Numbered from the stretch's first letter, positions 45,818-56,144 are shown. The stretch: 64,000 bases of DNA from Xanthomonas sacchari (GCF_024266585.1 NZ_CP100647.1:725001-789000), one strand, 5' to 3'. Translations and numbers: made by a program. The notes: generated by a model from the sequence alone, not told the origin.

Positions 45818-45891
45818 CGTAGGAGCGGCTTTAGCCGCGACGGCGTGCTGGTGGATTACACCTGCCGGTCGCGGCTAAAGCCGCTCCTACG
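45818..45891. repeat. Inverted pair of REP-like units
   Basis: 'cgtaggagcggctttagccg' plus cgac at 45818-45841 faces 'gtcgcggctaaagccgctcc' plus tacg at 45868-45891 with a 26-base spacer. Nearly perfect complementarity gives a 24-bp stem. It lies 41 bases from the stop of the minus-strand gene at 45932 and could terminate or protect that message. Confidence 0.9.
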
Positions 45892-45931
45892 GTGGCGTCA
45901 CGCTGCCATCGGGCAACGTGGCGCGCTCGCC

Positions 45932-46240
45932 TTACTGCCCGTTGCCAGCGCGCTCCCAGGCGCGGCGCACCGCGTGGCGGGCCTTGCTCCAGCTCAGCGT
46001 CTGCGACCCCTTGTTCTGGTCCCAGTCGCGGTGCAGTTCCGCTTCCACCTGCTCGTAGGCGCGGTTGAAGTCGCGGATGCGCGCCTCGTGGCCGGCGTGA
46101 TAGGCGGGCTCGTAGTCCTCGAACCGCTCGCCTTCGCTGTAGTAGGGCTCGTCGGCGAAACGATCGCGCCAGTACTGCGAGACGCTGTTGCGATCCTCGT
46201 CGTTGGGCGCGCGGCCGGGAATCTGATACGGAACGCTCAT
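45932..46240 (-). CDS. Conserved hypothetical protein, small and acidic
   Basis: 102 aa, rich in Tyr, Asp, Glu and Arg (DEPYYSEGERFEDYEPAYHAG), no signal peptide or membrane helix. The 'FxDYxPAYxxG' block recurs in small proteins of Xanthomonas and other proteobacteria of unknown function, often near stress genes; this is recollection of the pattern, not a search result. Good coding composition with clear ATG. The downstream side is the REP pair at 45818. Confidence 0.65.
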   Translation of the reverse strand: MSVPYQIPGRAPNDEDRNSVSQYWRDRFADEPYYSEGERFEDYEPAYHAGHEARIRDFNRAYEQVEAELHRDWDQNKGSQTLSWSKARHAVRRAWERAGNGQ

Positions 46241-46409
46241 CGTAGGTCTCCGTTGGTGTGACGGTGGGTCACGCTAGCCAAACGGGCGTTAATGCGGTCC
46301 CTGCGTAGCGTGATCGCGGTATGAAACATTCATGCCTTCCGGCAGGCTGCGCCCGTGCGCGCGCTGGCTTACGATCCGCGCTACTTCCTTCCTCTTCCCG
46401 GCAGACCCC

Positions 46410-46913
46410 ATGGCCGCCACCGGCATCGCCTCGTTGACCCCGTACCTGGCCACCGCCGGCGTCGGCTGGCTGTACTACCGGCGCATCCGCCGCTACTTCG
46501 GCCGCCAGCCATGGCAGCCGCGGCGCACCGGCGTGCGGCTGGGGTTCCTGGTGGTGGTCGCGGTTCTGCTGACCTGGTTGGCCGCGCATCTGCCTGGTGT
46601 GCGCGTGGGCATGGCGCTGGGCGCCGTAGCCGGTGCCGCGCTGGGCGCCTTCGCCCTGCACCACACCCGCGTCGAACTGCAGGACGGCGCGCGCTGGTAC
46701 ACGCCCAATCCGTGGATCGGCGCCGCGCTGAGCGTGCTGTTGCTCGGGCGCCTGGCCTGGCGCTGGGCCAGCGGCGCCTTTGCCGGTGGCAGCGCGCAGA
46801 CCCTGCAGAACGCCAGTCCGCTGACCATGAGCATCGCCGCGGCGCTGATCGCCTACGGGCTGGTGTACGCCGCCGGCCTGTTCGTGCGCATGCGCGCGTT
46901 GCCCCCGGCCTGA
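46410..46913 (+). CDS. Integral membrane protein (DUF1453/CcdC-like)
   Basis: 167 aa with four to five transmembrane helices. Begins MAATGIASLTPYLATAGVGW and has YYRRIRRYFGRQPWQPRR in the first loop, resembling the DUF1453 group. Function unknown. The ATG at 46410 was preferred to one at 46332 because the membrane region starts directly after it. Convergent with the next minus-strand gene. Confidence 0.7.
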   Translation: MAATGIASLTPYLATAGVGWLYYRRIRRYFGRQPWQPRRTGVRLGFLVVVAVLLTWLAAHLPGVRVGMALGAVAGAALGAFALHHTRVELQDGARWYTPNPWIGAALSVLLLGRLAWRWASGAFAGGSAQTLQNASPLTMSIAAALIAYGLVYAAGLFVRMRALPPA

Positions 46914-47048
46914 TCGCCGGCATACCCGCGCCGATGACGACGCCAGGGCGATCGTCTCGGTGGAACCTCGGGCCGCGCGGACCGTCGAGCACGACGCCGC
47001 GCGCCGCGGAGCACTCGCGCATGGCGCGGTTCGCCCCGTGCTGTGGCC

Positions 47049-47546
47049 TCAGTGCGCGGCAGCCGCCGCTTCGTAGGGTAAGACCGTGGTGCCGGCCGCG
47101 CGCAGCGGCGCATCGGCCGCGTCCAACTGGTCCGGTTCGCCTTCGACCACCACCAGGATGCGGCCGGCCTCGATTTCCTCTTCGAAGTTGCGCCGCACCG
47201 GGTCCGGCACGGTGGACCCAACCAGCGCCGAGGACCAACTGCCGACCAGCGCACCGGCGATGGCCATCACCCCGGCGCCGGCCAGGGTGATGCCCAGCGG
47301 CGGCACCGCGATCGCCGCCAGTCCGGCCAGCAGCCCGGCGGCGCCGCCGCCCAGCGCGCCGCGTGCGGCGGCCGGCACAGTGTCGGTCTTGCCTTCCTTG
47401 CGGTCGTCGGGGATGGCCTCCAGTTCGATGTCGCCGCGTGCGACCAGCGACAGGTCGTCGTTGTCGAGGCCGGCGCCGCGCGCGGCCTGCAGCGCACGGG
47501 TGGCGGTGGGCAGATCCGGAGCGCTGTAGACGCGGCGTCGTTTCAT
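47049..47546 (-). CDS. Glycine-rich membrane protein, general-stress-like
   Basis: 165 aa. A cytoplasmic N-terminal part (MKRRRVYSAPDLPTATRALQ) resembles the start of general stress 17M-type proteins, followed by two Gly/Ala-rich membrane helices (about residues 65-110, glycine-zipper-like) and a soluble C-terminal part with IEAGRILVVVEGEPDQLDAA. Monocistronic. Exact family and role not determined. Confidence 0.7.
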   Translation of the reverse strand: MKRRRVYSAPDLPTATRALQAARGAGLDNDDLSLVARGDIELEAIPDDRKEGKTDTVPAAARGALGGGAAGLLAGLAAIAVPPLGITLAGAGVMAIAGALVGSWSSALVGSTVPDPVRRNFEEEIEAGRILVVVEGEPDQLDAADAPLRAAGTTVLPYEAAAAAH

Positions 47547-47633
47547 GGCGGGCGGCTCGTGCTGGCGGGCGTCCAGCGTCGGGGCGCCGCGGTTATCCGC
47601 GCGTGACCTGTGCGCAAGGCGGCGTGAAGGCGT

Positions 47634-48929
47634 TCACGCCGCGTCCTTGCGCGGGAACCGATAGAACAGCGCGCCGATCAGCAGCGCCACTGCCGCCGCG
47701 GCCAGGTTCTGCCAACTGGCGCTGAGCAGCAAGGCCAGCGCCAGCAGCAGCGCCGCCAGCGGGATCAGCGGCCCGCCCGGCAGGCGCAGCGCGCCCGGCC
47801 GGTCGCGATAGCGCCGGGCCAGCACCAGCACCGCCGCGGCGGTGCCGATGTAGGCGAACAGGCGGGTGACCATCGACAGCAGCGCCAACTGCACGAACGA
47901 GCCGGACACGGCCAATGCCAGCGACAGCACGCCCTGCAGCAGGATCGCCGCGGCCGGCGTGCGGAAGCGCGGGTGCACCCGCGCCAGGAACGCCGGGCCA
48001 TAGCCGTCCTTGGCCAGCGCGAACAGGAAGCGCGGCCCCAGCATCACCGTGTTGCTGGTGGTGCCGAGGATGGAGATGGTGGCGCCGACGGTGAGGATCA
48101 GTGCCAGGGCTTCGCCGCCGAAACCGCTGGCGGCATCGGCCAGCGGCGTCGCCGACTGCGCCACGTTGGGCAAGGTGCCCTGCGCCACCACCTGCACCGC
48201 GGCATAGATCAGGGTGACGGTGACGATCATGGTGATCAGCGCGAACGGCACGTCGCGGCGCGGGTTGCGGTACTCGCCGGCGGCGGCGGGGATGTTCTCG
48301 AACCCGGCGTAGGCGAACAGCAGCAGCAACGCCGCCTCGCCGAGGTTGCCGACATCGCGCGGGTCCGGGGTCTTGCCCGAGAACGCCCATGACCAGTCCA
48401 CGTAGAACATGCCGATCGCCACGAACAGCAGCAGCGGCACCAGCTTGCCGATCACCAGCGCCACGCCGGTGCGCGCGGCCGACTTCACCCCGATCACGTT
48501 GATCGCGGTGAGCAGGCCGAGCGAGCCGACCACGATGCCCAGGCGCACGCCGCCGCCGGCCGCGGCCGGCCAGAAGCGCACCACCGCATCGGCCAGGCCG
48601 TTGCTCAGCGCCGCCGCCGAACTGATCCGGGTCAGCCAGATCATCCAGCCGATCTCGAAGCCGGCGAAGCGGCCGAACGCCTCGCGTGCGTACAGGTAGC
48701 TGCCGCCGGGCTCGTCGAAGTAGCTGGCCGCCTGCGCGTAGCACAGCACCAGCAGGGCCACCGCCACGCCGGCCAGCAGCACTGCCCACAGGCTCAGCGG
48801 GCCGAGCAGGGCGGCGGTGGCCGCCGGCAGCAGGTAGATGCCGCTGCCGATCACGTCGTTGATCGACAGCCCGACGATCTGCCAGCGGCTGACCGCACGG
48901 ACCAGCCCGGGCGCGGGCACCTGGCTCAT
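47634..48929 (-). CDS. APC family amino acid permease
   Basis: 431 aa with 12 transmembrane helices. N-terminal VGLSINDVIGSGIYLLPAA is the unwound TM1 motif of the amino-acid/polyamine/organocation superfamily; FAYAGFENIPAAAGEYRNPR is the TM6/loop7 region. Substrate not predictable. Its ATG overlaps the stop of the L,D-transpeptidase-like gene by 4 bp, so it is translated after it. Confidence 0.92.
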   Translation of the reverse strand: MSQVPAPGLVRAVSRWQIVGLSINDVIGSGIYLLPAATAALLGPLSLWAVLLAGVAVALLVLCYAQAASYFDEPGGSYLYAREAFGRFAGFEIGWMIWLTRISSAAALSNGLADAVVRFWPAAAGGGVRLGIVVGSLGLLTAINVIGVKSAARTGVALVIGKLVPLLLFVAIGMFYVDWSWAFSGKTPDPRDVGNLGEAALLLLFAYAGFENIPAAAGEYRNPRRDVPFALITMIVTVTLIYAAVQVVAQGTLPNVAQSATPLADAASGFGGEALALILTVGATISILGTTSNTVMLGPRFLFALAKDGYGPAFLARVHPRFRTPAAAILLQGVLSLALAVSGSFVQLALLSMVTRLFAYIGTAAAVLVLARRYRDRPGALRLPGGPLIPLAALLLALALLLSASWQNLAAAAVALLIGALFYRFPRKDAA

Positions 48930-49744
48930 GGTGCCGGCTCCACGGCGGGCAGCGACCAGTCGGCCTGCAGGCGACGGTAGGCGTCGCGCGGCAGCAGCAC
49001 GAACAGCGGCGCGGCCGACGGCCGCAGCCACGCCAGCAGGCCCTGCATGTCGGCCGGTTGCATCGCGGTGCAGCCGGCGGTGGGCGCGCCGGGTGCGCGC
49101 CACAGGTGGGCGAAGATGCAGCTGCCGGCGCCCGGCGTGGCCTGCGCGTTGTGCTGGATGACGAAGCCCTCGCGGTAGCGCATGTCGCCGTCGTGGCGCA
49201 GGTCCAGGCGCATCGGCTCGGTGGACCCGGCCACCGTGGCGCTGCCGACGTCCTTGGCATCGACGATGCGGTTGTACAGCGGCGAGGTGGGCACGTCGAT
49301 GCAGTAGTTGCTCTCCTGCATCGCCTGGTAGGGCATGGCGCTGTCGATGCGCGACGCGTAGCCGAAGGCCTCGCCGATGGTGAACACCCCGGCCGGGCTG
49401 CGGCCATCGCCTTCGCGTTTCTGCGGCCCGTCGTGTTGCGCCGGATGCAGGCCCAGGCCCCAGGCGCTGCCGTGGCGGCCGAGGCTCACGTCGAAGGCCT
49501 GCCCATGCGTGCGCCATCCCTGCGCGTCGCGCTCGAACGCCTGCAATTGCCCCTGCGGGCTGTCCCAGTCCGGCGCCAGCACCAGGATCAGCTGCTGCGC
49601 GCGCTGCAAGGCGGGCACGGCACCGGTGTCGGCGGCCATGCCGGGCGCGGCGATCAGGGCGCACAGCAGGGCCAGGCCGATGCGCCAGGCGCGATGGTGG
49701 CCGGCATGCAGTGGCGTGGCAGGGGACCGATGGAGCAGGGGCAT
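48926..49744 (-). CDS. L,D-transpeptidase-fold (YkuD-like) periplasmic protein
   Basis: 272 aa from the ATG at 49744, which has GGAG six bases upstream; Met codons further up lack this. Signal peptide near IGLALLCALIAAPGMAAD. The YkuD core shows AHLWRAPGAPTAGCTAM, with the catalytic Cys in the TAGC motif and the His 11 residues before it. Expected role: peptidoglycan cross-link or lipoprotein attachment, although some family members hydrolyse other bonds. Coupled to the downstream permease. A very large inverted repeat lies behind it. Confidence 0.85.
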   Translation of the reverse strand: MPLLHRSPATPLHAGHHRAWRIGLALLCALIAAPGMAADTGAVPALQRAQQLILVLAPDWDSPQGQLQAFERDAQGWRTHGQAFDVSLGRHGSAWGLGLHPAQHDGPQKREGDGRSPAGVFTIGEAFGYASRIDSAMPYQAMQESNYCIDVPTSPLYNRIVDAKDVGSATVAGSTEPMRLDLRHDGDMRYREGFVIQHNAQATPGAGSCIFAHLWRAPGAPTAGCTAMQPADMQGLLAWLRPSAAPLFVLLPRDAYRRLQADWSLPAVEPAP

Positions 49745-49956
49745 GGGCATCTCCGGTGGCGGCATGGGCGCGTGGGGCGCGCAATGGGTGAACGGTAGCG
49801 CAGTTGCGAGGCGGATGGCGTGCGCTGGTGCCACTAGCTTGCTGGCAACTCGGCCGATGCCGTGGATGGCGGGTGGTGTCTGTGCTGGCGACGTGTGGGC
49901 GGTGGTATCGGTGTTGTGTTGTGAGTGCCCGTGCTGCATCAGGGCAAGCTGATCCA

Positions 49957-50732
<776 letters not shown>

Positions 50733-50765
50733 GACATCTGCGACAGCACCGCCAGTGCGCCGGCC

Positions 50766-51845
50766 TCACGGTTCGCCCGATGGCACGCGAACCACCCGCG
50801 GCGCCGAGACGGAATCGCGCGTGATCAGGCGGTGCGGCACCACGTGATTGACGCGGACGCGCTCCACGCCAGCAGCCTGCCGGATCTCGCGCAGCAGCAG
50901 ATCGATGGCCGTGTCGGTCATGTCCGCCACCGGCTGATGGATCGTGGTCAGCTCCGGCCACACCATCGTCGACGCCGACGTGTCGTCGAACCCCACCACC
51001 GACAGATCCTCCGGCACCTTCAGGCGGCGACGATGCGCCACCGACACCACCGCCGAGGCCATGTCGTCGTTGCTCGCAAAAATCGCGCTGGGGCGTGGCT
51101 GCAGCGCCAACAGCCGTTCGGCGGCCTCGAGTCCGGCGCGATAAGTGAAGTCGCCGGGCTGCACGAGTGCGTCGTCATAGTCGATGCCCGCATCGGCCAG
51201 GGCATCACGGTAGCCCTGCCAGCGGTGCGCACTGGCGCTCTGGTTCCGGTCGCCGGTGATGTAGCCGATGCGGGTATGCCCGTGCGCGATCAGGTGCGAG
51301 ACCACGTCATGGCTGGCGCGGCGGTCGTCGATGCGCACGCAGGAGATCCTGTCGCTGAACCGGCTGGACGCGATGGAGACGACGGGAATTCCGGCCTCCA
51401 CGAACGCGGCAACGATGGCCTTCGAGTCGCACAGCGGTGCAGGGAGAATCACCCCCGCCACGCTGGCGCAGAGTGCTCGCGCGGCCTCGCGACGCGCGCG
51501 AGGACCCAGTCCATCCCAGGTGGCGATCACCAACTGCGCCGCCACGCGGGTGGAGCCGCGCAGTGCGCCCACCAACAGTTCGCGCAGATAGCTGGAGCTG
51601 GGATTGGTGTAGATCAACGCGATGCAGGTGTGCTGCGCCGCGGCGAGCGCGCTTGCGGCCGGGTTGGGCCGGTAGTCCAACGCGTGCACGCTGCGCATTA
51701 CCTGCTCGCGCGTGTGCTTGCGCACGCCGGCGTGGCCATGGATGACGCGCGAGACGGTCATGGGCGAGACGCCTGCGTGCGCCGCGACGGCTTCGATGGT
51801 GATGGCGCTGCCTTTTCGACGCGTCGTTTTGGTGGTGCTCTTCAA
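50766..51845 (-). CDS. xylR: LacI family transcriptional regulator, XylR candidate
   Basis: 359 aa. N-terminal helix-turn-helix (ITIEAVAAHAGVSPMTVSRV, about residues 15-34) and hinge HALDYRPNPAASALA, then a periplasmic-binding-like effector domain (SAIFASNDDMASAVV). Divergent from the TonB receptor, with the box TGGTAGCGCTATCA between them; the published XylR box in Xanthomonas is TGGTAGCGCTAACA. With xylB and xylA nearby, repression of xylose/xylan genes is the best reading. The gene symbol is inferred from context. Its 3' end abuts the large inverted repeat. Confidence 0.85.
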   Translation of the reverse strand: MKSTTKTTRRKGSAITIEAVAAHAGVSPMTVSRVIHGHAGVRKHTREQVMRSVHALDYRPNPAASALAAAQHTCIALIYTNPSSSYLRELLVGALRGSTRVAAQLVIATWDGLGPRARREAARALCASVAGVILPAPLCDSKAIVAAFVEAGIPVVSIASSRFSDRISCVRIDDRRASHDVVSHLIAHGHTRIGYITGDRNQSASAHRWQGYRDALADAGIDYDDALVQPGDFTYRAGLEAAERLLALQPRPSAIFASNDDMASAVVSVAHRRRLKVPEDLSVVGFDDTSASTMVWPELTTIHQPVADMTDTAIDLLLREIRQAAGVERVRVNHVVPHRLITRDSVSAPRVVRVPSGEP

Positions 51846-51916
51846 AAAACGGAGTCCTTGTTGCGCCGCATGATGACAAGCGCCAGCTCGGGTGCGTAGT
51901 CTGCGCCTCGACGTGA

Positions 51917-51930
51917 TGGTAGCGCTATCA
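51917..51930. promoter_or_regulatory. XylR-type operator between regulator and TonB receptor
   Basis: 'tggtagcgctatca' is a near-perfect 14-bp palindrome around AGCGCT. It matches the TGGTAGCGCTAACA box at 13 of 14 positions, and lies in the divergent promoter gap (51846-52158), 72 bases upstream of the regulator start. The rest of that 313-base gap shows no gene apart from the short frame at 52112. Confidence 0.75.
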
Positions 51931-52111
51931 ATCAGCGGCAGTCAGGCCTAGGGGCCTTTACCCGCGTCGTCTGGCAATCCTGAAACGGAGTTTGAGTCGC
52001 AGCGAGCGCAGCGCGCTCTGCGATGTTCGGCGTGGAAGACGGGCTTGGCCCGTGCGTGCCTCTTGGGGGAGGGGCGGTACATCCATCGATCGCATGTCAG
52101 AGGGGAGAGTC

Positions 52112-52162
52112 ATGAACGCTTCTATGTATCGTCGTAGGCCAGACCTGGGGGCTCGTTCATGA
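52112..52162 (+). CDS. Possible 16-aa leader frame overlapping TonB receptor start
   Basis: MNASMYRRRPDLGARS, with a good ribosome site 'aggggagag' just before its ATG and a TGA that overlaps the receptor ATG at 52159 (ATGA). The receptor ATG itself has only a weak 'ggggg' upstream. This fits a leader that couples translation into the receptor gene, but it may be chance. Confidence 0.35.
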   Translation: MNASMYRRRPDLGARS

Positions 52163-55100
52163 GCCGCACGCTGGCGAAGTTCACGTCCAGGGCCATGTTC
52201 ACGTTCGTCGGCGGCGTCCTGGTCATCAATCCCGCATTCGCCCAGGACGCGCCGACGCCGGCGCCGCCCGCCCCGCAGCAGGCCGAGAGCAGCCCGACGC
52301 AGCTGGACACCGTGCAGGTCACCGGCCTGCGCAACAGCCTCAGCCAGGCGATGGACATCAAGCGCGATTCCGCCGGCGTGGTGGATGCCATCAGTGCCGA
52401 GGACATCGGCAAGTTCCCCGACACCAACCTGGCCGAATCCCTGCAACGCATCACCGGCATCTCCATCGAGCGGCGCGACGGCGAAGGCGCGCAGGTCACC
52501 GCGCGCGGCTTCGGCCCGCAGTTCAACATGGTCACGCTCAACGGGCGGCAGATGCCCGGCGCCGATGCGTTCGGCGCGGCCGGGCAGGTCGCCATCGGCG
52601 GTGTCGACGGCGGCACCCGCGCCTTCAACTTCGCCCAGCTTGCCGCCGAAGCGATCAACGGCATCGAGGTCTACAAGACCAGCCAGGCCAACGTGCCCAG
52701 TGGCGGCATCGGCGCCACCATCAACATCCTGACCTCGCGCCCGTTCGACCATCAGGGCATCGTCGCCAGTGCCGGCGCCAAAGCCGTCTCCGATCGCAGC
52801 CAGCCGTTCGACAACGCGTTGACGCCGGAGCTGTCCGGCATCTTCAGCTACAGCAACCCGGACAAGACCTTCGGCGTCGGCGTGAGCGCGAGCTACCAGA
52901 AGCGCAAGGGCGGTTCGGTGCAGGCCACCGAGAATTACTGGAACGTGCAGCCGTGGACCGGCGCGATGCCCGGCAACCCGACCGTGGTCAATGCGCCGCA
53001 GATCGGCGCGCTGTACGCACGCCCGAACGACCTGCGCTATGCGTTCTCCGAGTTCGAACGCGAGCGCATCAACGGCCAGGCGGTGCTGCAGTTCGCGCCC
53101 ACCGACAGCCTGACCCTGACCCTGGACTACACCTATTCGACCAACGAGATCACCGAGAATCGTGGCGAGCAGGGCATGTGGTTGCAGAACAGCAACTACA
53201 CCGACGTGACTTTCGATACCAGCGGCGCGGTAGCCACGCCGCTGTACATCCGCGAGATCGCCGGCACCAAGGATTTCGGCCTCGAGCAGCAGCGCAGCAT
53301 GCAGAAGTACAAGCTGGGCTCGCTCGGCCTGAATGCGGTCTGGAACGTGACCGACCGGCTCAAGCTCAGCTTCGACGCGCACGACTCGAAAAACGAGAGC
53401 CGGCCGAACGATCCGCTGACCGGCGGCGGCTCCCTCTTCATGAGCATCGCCGGCACCAACAACTGCACCACCGGTCCGCACTGCGGCGGGTCCTGGGTGC
53501 AGGAGCTGAACTTCAACAACGGCCTGCCGATCGGCACCCAGGTCTGGTATCCGAGCGACGCAGATGCCGCGGCCAACACCAACGGCGTGGTCAACCCGGG
53601 CTTCGTGCCCGGCGAGATCGGCACGCAGGTGCTGCGCGTGAACTCGCAGAGCCAGATCAGCCAGATCAAGCAGGCCCGCGTCGATGGCGAGTGGAGCTTC
53701 GACCAGGGCCGCTTCCAGTTCGGCGTGGACAGCAGCAAGTCGACCACCCATCGCATCCAGGCCGCCGAGGCGTATTCCACCCTGGGCGACTGGGGCGTGG
53801 CCAATGTCGACCGGGACACCGCCGGCGGCCTGATGAACCTGATGCAGCCGGTCAACATCATCGGCCTGTTCGACGACTACAGCGGCACGAGTTGGCCGGC
53901 ATGGCGCGGCGATGCGGGCCGGCTCGCGGAATGGGCGGCTGGCCAGTACGGCGTCGGCCTGGGCGTGAGTCCGCAGCGTGCCGCCGACAACTTCGTGGAA
54001 GAGAAAACCCGCTCGGCCTATTTCCAGGTCGAGCTGGATGGCGAGTTGGCCGGTAGGCGCACCAATACCCGCCTGGGCGTGCGCTACGAAACCACCGACG
54101 TGGTGTCGACCTCGGTCATCGCCAAGCCCGAAGCGATCGAATGGCAGTCCAACAACGACTTCCGCGTGGTGCTGTCCAACGAGCAGCAGCCCTTCAGCGA
54201 AAAGACCACCTACAGCTACATCCTGCCCAACCTCGATTTCAGCATCGATCTCACCGACACGCTGAAGGGCCGCGTCTCGTTCGGCAAGAGCATCGCGCGC
54301 GCGCCGATCGGCAACCTTTATGCCGGTCCCGGCGCACAGCAGCCGTTCGGATCGGTGCTGATCGATCCGTCCTCGCGGGCCAGCGGTACCGCGCAGAATC
54401 CCGCGCTGAAGCCGCTGGAGTCCGACAACCTCGACCTGGCGCTGGAGTGGTACTTCGCCGACGCGAGCTACCTGTCGGTGACGTACTGGAACAAGTCGGT
54501 CAACAACTTCATCGGCAACACCGTGGTGCAGGAGAATCTGTACGGCCTGCGCGATCCGACCTCCGGTCCGGACGCGAGGACGGCGCTGGCGTTCCTCACC
54601 AGCGGCGCCTGCCTGGCCCAGGTCGGCCCGGCCAATGCGGCGGCCTGCTCGGCCAACGATACCTCGCTGTTCACCGCGCTGGCCCTGCTGCGCAACAACC
54701 CGGCCGGCCTGGCCGCCTACAACGGCAGCGGCGCGCAGGTGCTGGCGACCGAAGCGGCCTACGATCTGTACGGCGAGGCCGACGACCCGCTGTACGAGTT
54801 CAACGTCAACCGTCCGATCAACCAGAACCAGGCCAAACTGCACGGCTGGGAACTCGGCGGGCAGTACTTCTTCGGCGATACCGGGTTCGGCGTCCTCGCC
54901 AACTACACCATCGTCAAGGGCGACGTGGGCTACGACAACGGCGGCGATCCGGGCGTGGACCAGTTCGCGCTGACCGGCCTGAGCGATACCGCCAACGCGG
55001 TGCTGATGTACGAGAAGTACGGTTGGTCGGTACGCCTGGCCTGGAACTGGCGCGACCAGTACCTGATCCTGGCCAACCAGGGCACCAGCCGCAATCCGTA

Positions 55101-55290
55101 CTATGTGGAACCGTACGAACAGTGGGATCTCAGCGTGAACTACACGTTGAACGACAACTGGTCGTTCGGGCTGGAGGCGATCAACCTGACCGGCGAGGAT
55201 GTGCGCTGGCGCTCGCGCACCTCGCAGATGATCGTGAAGCTGGCCGACCAGAGTCCGCGTTACATGCTGGGTGTGCGTTACAGGTTCTGA
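52159..55290 (+). CDS. TonB-dependent receptor, xylan/xylose locus
   Basis: 1043 aa. Signal peptide to AFA-28, a Pro/Ala linker, TonB box TVQVTG at 51-56, plug domain (SAEDIGKFPDTNLAESLQRI, IERRDGEGAQVTARGFGPQF), and a 22-strand barrel ending in MLGVRYRF, as the outer-membrane insertion signal requires. The form is that of carbohydrate-uptake receptors common in Xanthomonas (TBDTs). It probably imports xylo-oligosaccharides or xylose, judging by the XylR box upstream and xylAB downstream. Followed by SapC, cupin and halogenase genes on the same strand. Confidence 0.93.
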   Translation: MSRTLAKFTSRAMFTFVGGVLVINPAFAQDAPTPAPPAPQQAESSPTQLDTVQVTGLRNSLSQAMDIKRDSAGVVDAISAEDIGKFPDTNLAESLQRITGISIERRDGEGAQVTARGFGPQFNMVTLNGRQMPGADAFGAAGQVAIGGVDGGTRAFNFAQLAAEAINGIEVYKTSQANVPSGGIGATINILTSRPFDHQGIVASAGAKAVSDRSQPFDNALTPELSGIFSYSNPDKTFGVGVSASYQKRKGGSVQATENYWNVQPWTGAMPGNPTVVNAPQIGALYARPNDLRYAFSEFERERINGQAVLQFAPTDSLTLTLDYTYSTNEITENRGEQGMWLQNSNYTDVTFDTSGAVATPLYIREIAGTKDFGLEQQRSMQKYKLGSLGLNAVWNVTDRLKLSFDAHDSKNESRPNDPLTGGGSLFMSIAGTNNCTTGPHCGGSWVQELNFNNGLPIGTQVWYPSDADAAANTNGVVNPGFVPGEIGTQVLRVNSQSQISQIKQARVDGEWSFDQGRFQFGVDSSKSTTHRIQAAEAYSTLGDWGVANVDRDTAGGLMNLMQPVNIIGLFDDYSGTSWPAWRGDAGRLAEWAAGQYGVGLGVSPQRAADNFVEEKTRSAYFQVELDGELAGRRTNTRLGVRYETTDVVSTSVIAKPEAIEWQSNNDFRVVLSNEQQPFSEKTTYSYILPNLDFSIDLTDTLKGRVSFGKSIARAPIGNLYAGPGAQQPFGSVLIDPSSRASGTAQNPALKPLESDNLDLALEWYFADASYLSVTYWNKSVNNFIGNTVVQENLYGLRDPTSGPDARTALAFLTSGACLAQVGPANAAACSANDTSLFTALALLRNNPAGLAAYNGSGAQVLATEAAYDLYGEADDPLYEFNVNRPINQNQAKLHGWELGGQYFFGDTGFGVLANYTIVKGDVGYDNGGDPGVDQFALTGLSDTANAVLMYEKYGWSVRLAWNWRDQYLILANQGTSRNPYYVEPYEQWDLSVNYTLNDNWSFGLEAINLTGEDVRWRSRTSQMIVKLADQSPRYMLGVRYRF

Positions 55291-55383
55291 GGGAGCGGGG
55301 AGTTCTTCTTCGCATGTCGCCACGGGTGCCGCCGTTGTCGCGGCGGTGCCCGCGCAAGGCGCCCACCGGGAGTGCGCAACACG

Positions 55384-56142
55384 ATGCCGCGTTACGAACT
55401 GCTCAACAACATCGCGCACCGCGACCTGCGCGTGGCCACCGACTTCGGGCCCGAGTACGGCGACGCGGTGGGCATGGTGCCGGCCTATCCGAGCGAGTTC
55501 GCCGAGCTGCAGCGGGAGTATCCGATCTTCCTGCGCAAGGACCCGGCGACGGGGGCGTGGCAGTCGGTGGCGCTGCTGGGCTTCGAGCAGCACGAGAACC
55601 TGTTCCTGCAGGAGCGGCGCTGGACGGCCTCGTATCTGCCGGGGGCGGCGGCCAAGGGGCCGTTCCTGATCGGATTCCAGGAGCAGTGGGTCGACGGCGT
55701 GCCGACCCGGGAGGCGGTCCTGCACGTGGACATGGAGCATCCGCGGGTGACCGCGATGCAAGGCGAGCCGGTGTTCCTGCCGCAAGGGGGCAATACGGCC
55801 TATCTCGACCACATCGCCGGTGTGCTGCGCGGCCTTCATGAGGGCCATGCCTTCGGCGCGGATATGTTCGCCGCGCTCGATGCGCGCGGGCTGATCCAGC
55901 CGGTGGCGCTGGACGTGCAACTCGATGCGCAGCACCGGGTCGGCGTCGAGGGCCTGCACGCGATCGACCGCGAACGCCTGGCGCAGCTGGACGGCGCCGC
56001 GCTGGCCGAGCTCAACCGCGCCGGGTATCTGGAAGGGGCGTACCTGATGCTGGCCTCGCTGCACAACATGCGGCGCCTGATCGCCGAGAAGCAGCGCCGC
56101 CTGCGCCTGCAGGATGCCGCGGTCGCGGCGGGCAGGAACTGA
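55384..56142 (+). CDS. SapC family protein
   Basis: 252 aa: MPRYELLNNIAHRDLRV at the start and the QEQWVDGVPTREAVLHVDME / FLPQGGNTAYLDHI blocks match the SapC (PF07277) family. No signal peptide. Genes of this kind often follow TonB receptors in carbohydrate loci. The GTG at 55372 is an alternative start. A 2-bp gap joins it to the cupin gene. Its biochemical role is not known. Confidence 0.85.
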   Translation: MPRYELLNNIAHRDLRVATDFGPEYGDAVGMVPAYPSEFAELQREYPIFLRKDPATGAWQSVALLGFEQHENLFLQERRWTASYLPGAAAKGPFLIGFQEQWVDGVPTREAVLHVDMEHPRVTAMQGEPVFLPQGGNTAYLDHIAGVLRGLHEGHAFGADMFAALDARGLIQPVALDVQLDAQHRVGVEGLHAIDRERLAQLDGAALAELNRAGYLEGAYLMLASLHNMRRLIAEKQRRLRLQDAAVAAGRN

Positions 56143-56144
56143 CC

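Noticed and set aside
45306-45931. Small open frames after the IS110 element
   Set aside because: They are built from REP-like units in several orientations and lack ribosome sites.
51958-56064. 1368-codon minus-strand frame
   Set aside because: Antisense to the TonB receptor and SapC gene, and without any domain.
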